Shown: positions 25,685-36,257 of the stretch, piece by piece | Layout: each line of letters begins with the position of its first letter | Position numbering within the stretch: position 1 is the first letter of the stretch | Source of the DNA: Mansonella perstans | Taxonomy: Eukaryota > Nematoda > Chromadorea > Rhabditida > Onchocercidae | DNA length: 64,000 bases | Assembly: GCA_037074765.1 (NCBI GenBank) | Contig: JBAMDO010000037.1 | Coordinates: forward strand, 186,001 to 250,000 | Reading direction: 5' to 3' | The notes under the pieces: generated by a model | Databases searched by the model: none | What the model was told of the DNA's origin: nothing | The model's input: the letters and a program-made list of their open reading frames with translations, nothing else | Position numbers and translations under genes: made by a program

Positions 25685-28600
25685 CTTATTTTCAGCAAAA
25701 TTCTAACATTTAATGAGTCAAATCAAGGCGTGAATTGTGTATGACAAATAAATTGATGTTCAAACAGTAATGCAACTAGCCATTGTTTATTGTGACCAAC
25801 TAATAACTCATGTTATTATTTTAGGCATTGTATTGTTGACTTAACTATATGCAGTGAAATTATTTAACGTTTTATCTGCTTCATTTCATTTCGAGCACAT
25901 AAATAATATGTTCAAATGATCATGCCTTAATCCACTACCTGATCAGGACTTCATATATATTTTCAAATGGAACTTTCATTCAGCTACAGAATCATAAAAT
26001 AGATATTTGTGAAAATCGAGGGATAAGGCAAATTATCTAAATTGATAAATTAAGGATAAGGCAAATTAAGTTATCTAATTTTTTGTATTTACAAGAGCAG
26101 GATACCCCCATTTTACAACCAGCCAAAACTAATTTATTTTTAAATAAGCATTCTTCGCATAATATCGTCTTTTCGTACCTTTTCTAATGCATATCATTTT
26201 TCCATGTCTAACAAATACTTTAAAAAATTTGGCAAAATCCAAATATTTCTCAAAAAAAAGCACTTTTCTTGACAAATCTTTTATAAATTTCCAAATAACA
26301 ATATAAATCCACAGTATGCAAATGCTACTATCCCTAACAATATTCGAAGTTCACTGGCCTTGCCTTTATCTCATTGACGTTATCTTGTAGCATCAAAGTT
26401 CGATTTAATGGATGAATAAAAGTTCAAATGTAAATCAACACAAAAATAATTCTCAAAATAAATTTTAAATTTTTTTAACGGAAACTCTATCCAGCTTATT
26501 CATAAGAAGTACCCATGACGTTAGGAAATAAATCTCTAAGTTGATACTGATTCTTTAATTTCAGTCATTGACATACCGTAGCCTAGGGGCACTTATGGAA
26601 TGTTCCTCCATTCCCAGTAATCCTCAAATAATCCTTTCTTTGACAATCTAGTCGAAATATCCAAGCCTTTCGTTCCATTTTAAAACTGATTCGTATTTCA
26701 AATAACGGCAAAACAACTATTTAAATGACGGTTAAGAAAAGCTCAGAAAAAAACGGCGGAAATGTTGAAGACAACAACAGAACTCTTAATCATTGGGATT
26801 TATCATTGGGATCAGTCGTTAAGACAAGATGGGAGGATCAGAATGAGAAAATGACAAATGAAACCATATGAGAAACAAAGAAAGAATTAAAATCATGAAA
26901 TTTTGCCTCACCCATGCTGTTTTTTTGGATCTTCTCAACAAAATCATTTCATTATAGTAAAGGGATAAATTGATGAATAGATGGCTGAAACACGCAAAAC
27001 CATCGAAGCCTAAAACGCCACCAATAAAAAACCGGCTGCTCGGTGCTCATCTTCATTAAAGTGACCAATAAAGTTATCTCACTTAATTCTATTTCCATTT
27101 CTTATTTATTCTACTAAATTTTTATTTTAATTTAATGTTATCTAGCAATATGCCAGGAATGATTGAATTTCTAAAAAGTGGATTATTTAAATTAATTTAA
27201 TTCACAGATAAATAAAAGAGTTGACTGCGATTCGGGAGGGTTACCATGATAGAATTGAGAGAAGTGTTAACTTCTTTCCACAGCCACCTCTTATCGACTT
27301 TCGGTTTAGTAGAAGAAATTTTTAAAATCGTTAAAGTGGGAGAAATTTCTCCACCGAATCCAACCAGGCCTCTCAATTGATTTCAGTAAAAAAGATGACC
27401 AGTCAAGAAAATGAATATTCGTTAGAAAAGATTGAAAGTAAAATTCAAAGTATTCAAAAATTAGAGAATCTAAAACTTGCAGATTAAAGCATATTTTATT
27501 ATTATATCATTAGAAATTATTATTCCAAAGGAATATTAAAATTAGCGAAGAAATATGCGATAAACGACGATCGTCGGTCGAATGAATTACGTAATATTAT
27601 ATCAGTGGAGAATATGCTTCTTAACTACAGGACAAATATTAATAGCAGTTAAAGTAAATTAATGAATTTGTTAGAGGGATTTCCTTAAATTGAGGTGACA
27701 CAAACAGAGACAACATAAGCTCAGTAAATACTATGGAAGAAAATCACATTCGCTTTTTAAACAAAAGACGAATTATAAAATTTAAATAACCCCGCAAAAG
27801 AAGACGAAGGAGAAATCTGAAACGATCTGAATGCTGACACCCATGCAAAATCACGAATAGTTGCTCCGTTTCATACTTTCGAAAATCTGAAATTCACGAA
27901 ATGGTGACCCCTACGACGACCTAATTTTAGAGGGAACAAGGTAACAAGGAAATGGGGACTTTCGCCTGCACGCTATGTCTCTGAAAGAGTTCAGGGTCAA
28001 TTCAATTCGCTTCCTACTGCCATTTTTACTTGTTTACCGTAGTTGCGACAGTTACGATAGTAATACTTCTGTGCTAATAGCAGCAATAATAATAGTATCA
28101 GTAATGCACCTTTTGAATTATATTAATCACTAGGTCAAATAAACCACCTGCTCTTTATTACTAACGAAATTAATGAAAAAATCTAATAGTAATAAATAAA
28201 AGCTTCCAAATAGCTGTCTTAATCAATTCATCGGAATTAATTTTGCAAAATTCATAGAGAATGAAACTATCTGCAACGCAATAGCTCACAAATGATACAA
28301 GCCACTTTTTTGGTAATCTTAGATTTAATTTTATTATTTTGGATCAATTGATATATATATATTCGTAAATTGCAAAATGCTGACCTGTGAAGTAAATGTA
28401 AATGCCGCAATTAACACATTGTCATGTTGTTTTGATAATATCATCAATACTAAGAAGAGTGCTTCTTATATTAGTGTTTGGTTTCAGTGCTCTTTCAGTG
28501 ATGCAAATGCCCTGTCTTTGACAGAATGAATAATGACATTCAGTGGAGTTTTGCCCTCCACCAAAATACTTCAGATTCGTTTTCGGAGATTTAGTCCTCC

Positions 28601-28794
28601 AGAATTCCTAGACATTCCATTGATCTTATTCTAACTTTGTATGATAAAACATTAAAATTATGGGAATAACTATTTTCAAATTTCGGAACATATTTTAGCA
28701 TCAGCCGTAATAACTCGGATACCGCGAACCCTAAATGATATAGCCACCGAAAAGTACAATGAAAAAAATGAAAATCCTTTGAGCATATCTGCTG

Positions 28795-29345
28795 TGCTCT
28801 AGTCTAGCAACTTTTCAATCCAGTAATTATTCAAATGCAAAAGAAATGCAAGAGAAATATAAATTACTGGTCTTCTCCCAATCATTAAAATCTATAACTT
28901 GTGTTAATATTTCTTTCCTTGCCTGAATATGGTATCAATTTATTTGTAACAAGATCGAGGATGGACGATATTTGTGGATTGTTTCTGATGAGTAATTATG
29001 CTAAAATTGCGAATAATAAATCACACAACACACAATGTACACAAAAGCACATATTTATTGGCCAAGAACGCATTTTTGAAGCTCCTGGAGAACAGTGGAA
29101 AAGGATTGAAAATATAACGCAAAATTTACTGCAGATTTTCGAACACGAACACACATATTTCCAACCAATTTTTTTTTACGTCTAGTTACTGAACCACTAG
29201 TCATTTCCAAAACAGTGGCACAACAATCTTCCTTGACTTCTGCTCTATCCTAGTAATTTCTCAATCTAGTAATTATCCAAACACATAAAAGAGTAAATGT
29301 AAATTATTGGTTTTCTACAATCTACAATCGTTGAAGTCTATAACG
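28795..29345. repeat. Diverged direct repeat of about 100 bp, two copies
   Basis: Roughly 28795-28900 and 29245-29345 align along their length: both have tctcaat/tttcaat, tagtaattatyca, taaattaytggt, ctycaatc and a shared ending aatctataac or agtctataac. The copies are separated by about 350 bp and have diverged by many substitutions and small indels. This looks like an old duplicated or dispersed element. Confidence 0.65.
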
Positions 29346-30947
29346 TAGAATTGACCCTCTCAACTGTAAAGCACATTTTATGGGAGATCACACAACTACA
29401 TCAATGAAATGTGGGGGATAACTGTAATGAAAGAGTTTGAGATTTTTTTTTTAAAAAGTGATTATTTCCAACTCTACAAAATGCAAAAGTGACGTAAATT
29501 TTTTGCTTTGCAAATATAACTTCAAATTTCTAGTCATTCGTCCGAAACATTTTCACTAAGATTCGTAAAAAAATTTAGAAGCATTTGCTAAAATAAATAT
29601 GGCGTAGCTTTACTATGGATTCACTTGACCGAAAAAATTGCTTCATGTAATTGAAAAAACACCAAAGATAAATGTAACAGTGTACTTTCCTGAATTAGCT
29701 GGCATAGGATAATCTGAGTATAAGGTTACATCTCGGGACCGCTGCTGTTGACGAATATATAATGGCCAAAAGTCACATTTATCAATAATTGGTTGGGCTC
29801 CTAATGCTAGGTCAATCTAGATTTTGTATCTGGTCTCCTGAATTCATCAATTAAATTTTTTTTTTTGGATTTGATATGTTTAATAAATGCTATCTCCAAG
29901 GAACCTACCAATTAGAGATCAAGGAGGGCAATATTTTTCCTATTTGTAATGAGTCCTACATACGTCAACGATGCTTTCTGAATAATATAATATACGACAA
30001 ACAAAACGCATTTTATCTAAAAAAAGTTATGTGCCTTACAATATTGTTAACTGATTGATCAATTAAATTTCGAAGAAGGAATGTGAGCAAAATTGGGTAT
30101 TAAATGGCAGTTATCACCTTGACCTGCATCATCTCATTGCTATCCGCCTACAAAGAAGAATAGATTCATCAAGGTAGTGTTTTCAAGATTTGTAGATTTC
30201 TAATCCCAACTATACTCTTCAGTTAGCACCAATCTCTACTTTTTTAACTTATTTTCAAAACATTCTTTAAAAAATCTCTTATTAACGAATTGATAGCCAT
30301 AGAAAAAGTTTATTTGAATGCTCGGTAACGCTGGCAATAAATAACTAAATATTGCACTTCCAAAATTTCAATTACAAAAAAATCATATGTACTACTGCTA
30401 CTCTCTTCCGATTCACATATGGATTTTCTGGTTTTTAGTTAGGAAAAGTGAGATGGACTGATACCGCTTACCACTAATACCACTAGTTCGAGCGGGATTA
30501 CCAGAAATTTAATCCTAATAGATGTATAATCACAGACATCATCGGTAGTTTATTTCAACCACTGACATATATAACAATGAACTGAATAACAGATAAATCG
30601 ACAACATTATTTCATAAAATGCCTGTGTGTATGTGTGCTCTGAGGCGTGACAAGGAGGAGAGGGACTGATGCACTTGACCGTGGTGGATCAGTGAAATGA
30701 ACGAGAATGAGGGATACGATCGGTCTCCAGCAGTGTCGGCAGATTTCGAACATTCTTCCGATGCCGTCTCAAACTGGCAATTAATCTTGTTGAAACTGTC
30801 AATCTGAAAGCCATTTGATGCAACTCAAAATGGATGATGATTTGTTCAAAAAAAGGATCTCTTGGAGGACCCCGTGAATAAACGGGGTTGATTTTAAAAA
30901 AAATTTTAAAGGGCATCATATTTGCAGATTGTATATGTGGATGTGTG

Positions 30948-31042
30948 CTACGTGTGTGTGTGTATATGCATGTGTATGTGTATTTGTATGTATATATGAG
31001 TGTATATGTTGTGTATGTATGTGGTGTATGTGTATGTTCCTT
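30948..31042. repeat. TG/TATG microsatellite
   Basis: Imperfect (TGTG/TATG)n tract on the plus strand, beginning gtgtgtgtgtatatgcatg. It is a simple repeat, and it creates the short valine/tyrosine-rich reading frame at 30888-31091. Confidence 0.85.
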
Positions 31043-31339
31043 TAAATCTGAAATTTATTTGCCGAGCAAAAGAAAAATAAGAAGTTTGTAAAATTCATGA
31101 TTAACAACTCATGCAGGAGATAAACGAGTTCAGGACATTGGAATAATTGACATGCCTGTCAAGGAAAGTATTCTTCTAAGAATTCCCGCATTGCATGTTA
31201 ACAAGGAATATGCATCCTACAAGTTGAGACATTATGTAATCCTACAAACAACCATACACATGTCTACATCGTCAATTATGGTTTCATCTTTGGTCAGCTA
31301 CAGTAACAAATTATTTCACTTTTTACATCCCAACTATTC

Positions 31340-32940
31340 TCTCGTGAAGCATATTACACAATAATGCAAAATGCTGAGAAATTAATAGAACTTGACAATG
31401 TAGATTCTATGATGAAAATGCGTGAAGAAGTTATGAGTCATCAATGGACGAAAGCTACTAAAATAATTGTCGAATTTACTCTCGGGTAGAAGATGAACGC
31501 TTACCAAGTCAATTTCTTCATCCATTTAGAATCAATTCCTTCTACAATGTGCTAAAAACACTTAATTGACTCAAACTATTGATAATTCAGTTTGTTCCGA
31601 ATAATCAAATAAAGAAACAGTTCGAAAAAAGATGTCTTGTAAGTATATCATTTTCTAAGGCAAATAAGAACTAATTTGTTTTGCAAGTAAACTAGTAATT
31701 AAATAGGAGTAATGTGAAAGACTGAAAGGAAAGAGAAAAAAAAGATAACTGGAACTTCTGGGAAACAGAGATCGGGAGATTGCTCTCCTTCAGGGGTTAA
31801 TTTCCAAATTTTCCAATATTTCTTAATGACAATAGGAATATTTTGTTTAACAAATGTTGTCTGAGCAAGTGATGAGAAAACTGTAATTACTGAATTATGC
31901 CAGCAGAATTTTTTAAATTATTAGATTACTATGACAATCTCACTAAGTTAAGATATACAAGCTAAAATTGTGTGTGGAACCTGCAAGATCAACTGAATTA
32001 GCTGGAAATTGCAGTTTGGAAAGATGTTCTGTTGTCTTTTTGTCATTTAACAAAATAATTTAATGGCATACATCACCTATCTATCGCCAAAAAATACAGA
32101 AATAGAAGAAAAGATAAATTCATAGTCATCATGATTAGGCTTCACGAACAAAAATGTGAAGAGTTTTATCCACGTTGCCGCAAATACGTTGACGTCTAAA
32201 ACACTGATGCAGGATAAGCAAGTTCGGTTGAAAGAGATACAATGGAAAATCTTCGAGACGCTATTGCTACTCTTTCTGCGTTGTCTTTTTTCCTTGAGTG
32301 TGATTCTACGTGTGTTCTCAAAGGAGATAGCGAAGTTATAAATTTTGTATCTCCAGGATTCCCAATTGGAGAACAAAGTAAATATTTTAAAGCTTTCCTG
32401 TTGCAGAAGCAAGTGGAGAGCTCATCATAGAGTATAATTTAGGAAGAGGTGATGCTCCATCCTGAGACCTTGCCTAGCGTAAGGGCATCTTTAGCAGCAT
32501 GGCTCAATAACGGTTATAGTCACATTAATTAGTAATTAGTTCAGTGGAGTCTAGGATTAACAGAGGCAGCGCTAATGGAAGCATTCGAATGACTTCAGAC
32601 ATATTATAAAAAGTAGATAGCCATTTTAAAGTACAATGGCTTTACGAACACTAACATTGCATCATACTCTTTCGAAAATTTTTTGCCTTGCTAATCTGCT
32701 ATTTTTATCTGTTAATTTTACTATCAGAGAAAAAATAAATACTTCCTAGACTTGAACTGTTAGATTAACTAACTCTGATTCGCCTATAGTGATGTCGGAG
32801 AATGAAAGACTTCCTGAGATGTATATTGGTAGACAACTTCCGGTAGAGAAATTTTTTCAAACTGACTTCCAGCACAAAAAGCTCATTGGTCTTTCTAAAG
32901 CGGAATGTTATGCGCTGCGAATTGCTTCTGCGTGAACAAC
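31340..32940 (+). pseudogene. Coding-like fragments, unrecognised, broken
   Basis: Three plus-strand pieces look more protein-like than the surroundings. They are about 31340-31490 (contains IELDNVDSMMKMREEVMSHQ), 32242-32430 (starts MENLRDAIATLSALSFFLEC) and 32790-32935 (starts MSENERLPEMYIGRQLPVEK). They are separated by stops and frame changes and do not join into one splice-consistent gene. I do not recognise a family. They may be relics of a mobile element or of a lost gene. They sit just downstream of the minus-strand LINE relic, on the opposite strand. Confidence 0.35.
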
Positions 32941-33129
32941 GATTTCGGCAAGAAGCAAATTTGCAAACAAAGTGATTTAAGGCCTTAGTGTGTCCTTCAA
33001 TTGTCTTGCATTGAGTAGCTTTCCGGTGCTATGATATTGGATCTAAATGCCATTTTGTAAAAATTTTGTAAGAATGTAAAAATTTTAATGTAAAAATTTT
33101 ACCAGAAATAAGGAGAAAAGTAATACCTC

Positions 33130-34680
33130 GCTAATTTGAGCATCTAATTTTTCTCCTTCTTGTACAGAATAATGATATTTTATGGAGATCTGATTGTAGT
33201 TCACTTTGTTTCCAAAAAAGCACAACGAGCTTGTAAAATTTAGCACAGATGTATTACCTCCATGTTTCCAGACTTCAGATGGGATTGCATCAATCCTAAC
33301 CCTTTAATCTCATGTATAACTTTAACAGTCTCTTTTTATCTGTGAGAAACAATCGATCATCTACGCTGAAGATTGGCTTGAGAAAGGTAATAAATTGCTG
33401 CGAGTTGATTTGTGGTTCGTGCACTGCTATTCAGATCATGAAATCTCTATGGTCACCGACTTTGCGCATAGCTGAGTGTTTTCTGTAAGATTCACCCACT
33501 ACTTGTTTTGGATATCTCGAAGTTGGAGTTCACCTGCATGCAAGCAGAATTGCTATTTTTCTTATATGGCAAAATGGCTGAGCGAGACTTGGTTGGTGAA
33601 TAAAGTTCTTGTAAAATCAACAGTTTCTGGATCCCTTGATGTTTTTATCAAATCAGTCCTTTAAGGATTCTTTAAAAGACTGCTTTTTCAACTTGTCAGA
33701 ACTTTATATTTAATATGCTGCCCTTTAATAGGTTGTTTTTTTAATACCTTGTCAAAACGTTCTGAGTTTGTCTTCAAGTTTAGTTTGAAGGTTTAACTGA
33801 AAACTATCTCTCACTACAGTTGTTTGAAGACTTAGCTTAAAGCATCCTCTCTGAAGTGCTGTCCCGCTTAGATTTGCGATTAAATTGGAGATCAAGTCAA
33901 CATCACAACAAGGCAGTAGTCTGTTTGACATTTTGTACTATCATTCGGGCTTGATGGATTTCGTGAACATTTCTCTGGTGATACAGTTAATAAGATGCCA
34001 GTATTTATATCAAAGAAGCTACCCAGTTTGTGTTTTTGCTGAAAGAATGGTTGGTGATTGTGAATCGCTGTTGTACAAAATTCTAGCAAGCATCTGTTGT
34101 CATTGCAATTTGCGGCACTATCTTATCCCAGTACTTTTTTCAAGATTTACGAATTTTTTTTCACTCTGGCACTGAAATTACAAAGAATTATGACCTTATC
34201 ATCTGCAGGAATCTTTTGAGTGAGATGTAAAATTTATTTTTTACCGCAGAGTTAACTTCTACAGTTGGAAATATGTTAAAAAGAATAACATGTTGCTTTT
34301 TGATAGTGGAAAGCATAAAGATAAAATGCCATTGGCATGATCTATCAGCAAATTGTCAAGATTGGAGACGATGAAATTGTTAATCATTAAACCAACTCCT
34401 GATAGGTGGTTTTCGTTTTCGGTTTGTCTGATTAATAAAGTGTAACCAGCACTAATGTAGCCTTCTTGTAGGCTACATTTCTCATGGAGTAAATTTACTG
34501 AAAGCAATAATGTGATGTTAACTGTTATGTGCAATTAGAACAAAATGATGCGCAACTGTCCGTTCACTGTCCGCAGTATCAAGCATAGTTGTAATGTTCT
34601 AACATGCGAACATAATTCTGAAGATAGGATATGCCTTCATTTCTTTGTCTTTGTTCGACCGCATCAGAAGCCTGTTGGCT
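33130..34680 (-). mobile_element. Degenerate LINE retrotransposon (endonuclease plus RT fragments)
   Basis: Read on the minus strand, fragments follow the order of a non-LTR retrotransposon. Near 34620-34540 there is an endonuclease start resembling NITTMLDTADSERTVA. At 34534-34259 the endonuclease continues, with the GAGYT-like and HLSGVGLMINN core. At 34089-33892 is the endonuclease C-terminal part (FFQQKHKLGSF and a late CQTDYCLVV, corresponding to the terminal S/TDH motif). At about 33310-33130 a reverse-transcriptase finger motif survives in pieces (DAIPSEVWKHGG-like and a broken RGITLL). Frames change and stops interrupt it, so it is inactive. Similarity is to the RTE/CR1-like family whose endonuclease is often mis-annotated as craniofacial development protein 2-like. 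The catalytic palm of the RT was not found. The outer limits are approximate. Confidence 0.7.
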
Positions 34681-34818
34681 TTGGTTAGCCAACCAATTAG
34701 AGAGTAAAGATCAGCTTTGATTAGGCCATTTTTTCTATGCCTCAATCCATGTGAAGCATGCAGTGTTGTTACCCTCGAAGTTACTTAGTTCAATCATTAG
34801 TTTAATGTATCACTTCAA

Positions 34819-36058
34819 TCAATCATCTGTTCATTTATTTTTGGTTACTGCTATCTATTTGCTTTTTCCGAGATATTTTGAGGTGCTGAAAGACATCCTA
34901 TCCTTGCTGTACCTATTGCTCTATAGTTATCGAGAAGAATTTTAAATCCCTGAATCGTGATTGCCTTTTATTTGGAAGACGAAACACAGCGTTGGTACAC
35001 TTCAAACTTTTTACTTTATACTCGTCTTTTTACTGCTAATATGACAATTTTTGGGTTAGGTTTTCATCTAATGTTTGGAAGCGATTCGTATAAAACATTC
35101 TGAATGGATTTATTTAATCTTCTTTCCTATTTTAATAATCCTTTTCATTTCCTTTTGAAACGGGTTTAATTTCTTAAAAATTATAACTTTTGAGGTGTTA
35201 GTTTTGGCCAGTTTAATTTCATTTGCTTTGTGTTCGCTTAAAGAACCATTTGGACCATAACTTCAACAAACATTTTGACGAGTCTTTCTACGCTGTTTCA
35301 ATAAGTAATTCACTTTCATCCTATCTTTGCATCATTCTCCTTATATTTTTATCCTTATTATTATGTAGCACTTGTTGTGATATCCTGACGCCACGTACAT
35401 TGCCATACCCACTACTATTCACAGATTTTTTTCATTTCAAATAAATTAAACTCTTTCTTTGAGCCTTTAACGTCCCACTAGTATTCTTTTAGTAGTGAAT
35501 TTCTAATAAACCTTTCCTGCTTTTACCTTTAACGAATTACACAGAAACAAGCAAAGAATGATTAGTACGGTAGGAAAGAAAAGTTAGCACAACTTTGAGA
35601 TTAGGAAAAATTAATGACTAAAGAGCTCTTTTGCGGGAAAAGACTGAAAATTGCGTCGTATTTAAGTTGTGCATGCACAATGCTGGAAAACTTTTTTTAT
35701 CAGTCTAATAAGTTAATGAAGCAGATAAACAATGTGCAATAAAACTGAAACATTTTATCAACAGAAATTTGAAAACAAACATTAAATTACGGATTATCCA
35801 ACAATCAATTAAAATGAATTGTATAAACAACGGGAAAAATAAAAAAGTGAATAAATGAATGGAAAATGGGATAAGTTCGCAAGTGGTGGATCGAAATATC
35901 TCTTAGAAAATTTGATTAATCTTTTACAAACTTTGAAGAACAAAAAAGTGGAATATAATTGTAACGAGCATCAAATCAGTTACTTTCCTTTTGTTCAGGA
36001 ATTCTCCTTTCCATGTCATAGAAAACCAAACAATGAGTCAGAATCGATGTTTGGCTTC
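34819..36058 (+). repeat. Left arm of a 1.24-kb inverted repeat
   Basis: Matches 41528-42778 in reverse complement almost base for base (about 1240 versus 1251 bp). Differences I saw are scattered substitutions and one 9-bp tandem duplication in the right arm (ttaatgact doubled). The match starts at tcaatcatctgttcatt and ends at gtttggcttc. The arms enclose a 5.47-kb spacer holding the RRM/zinc-finger gene. No short target-site duplication or transposase is evident. Confidence 0.95.
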
Positions 36059-36247
36059 CTCATACCAATTCCTGAATACTGGATTTTACCTAATGTTGAG
36101 TCCAGGGGCATAATTGCCGAACAGATACATATAAATCACCTAATTTTACATGAACAGCAAAAATTCTTAAAAAGCTGCTCAAAAGTACAGAACAATGAAC
36201 AGAATTGCTTATATTTGAACGAAACACTAAAATCCAAAAAAATGTAA
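35855..36247 (+). CDS. Hypothetical 130-aa protein, single exon
   Basis: Uninterrupted frame starting MNGKWDKFASGGSKYLLENL and ending LNETLKSKKM, with no family recognised. It begins inside the left inverted-repeat arm and runs about 63 codons past its edge. The copy in the right arm (41731-41525, -) keeps the same start but stops exactly at the arm edge after 68 codons, with at least two amino-acid changes (N/S and C/Y). It ends 10 bp from the convergent stop of the RRM/zinc-finger gene. It could be a small nematode-specific gene, the last exon of a longer gene, or a chance frame. It has no signal peptide or membrane segment. Confidence 0.35.
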   Translation: MNGKWDKFASGGSKYLLENLINLLQTLKNKKVEYNCNEHQISYFPFVQEFSFPCHRKPNNESESMFGFLIPIPEYWILPNVESRGIIAEQIHINHLILHEQQKFLKSCSKVQNNEQNCLYLNETLKSKKM

Positions 36248-36257
36248 AAGGAACGTT

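Larger units (their letters stand above)
24026..31100. other. Long intergenic region upstream of the nuclear receptor
   Basis: 7 kb without a supported gene. The 5' part (24200-24500) is less AT-rich and has imperfect CCA/CAG triplets near 24420-24465. The rest is very AT-rich. Candidate frames at 28901-29185 (+), 29876-30058 (+) and 30689-30919 (-) have no recognisable domain and no splice partners. Small repeats are listed separately. The receptor promoter, its 5' untranslated exons and distant enhancers are the likely content. Confidence 0.55.

Noticed and set aside
28901..29185. 94-codon plus-strand frame in the intergenic desert.
   Set aside because: No recognisable domain, atypical composition, no splice partners, and it overlaps the dispersed repeat neighbourhood.
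30440..30520. Possible tRNA B-box (agttcgagcgggat).
   Set aside because: No matching A-box, acceptor stem or cloverleaf could be drawn around it.
30689..30919. 76-codon minus-strand frame containing LRRHRKNVRNLPTLLE.
   Set aside because: Isolated, with no acceptor/donor context leading to other exons and no family match; probably chance.
35223..35444. 73-codon frame repeated identically in both inverted-repeat arms (also 42153-42374).
   Set aside because: Its identity is explained by the DNA duplication; hydrophobic low-complexity content and no family match argue against a gene.
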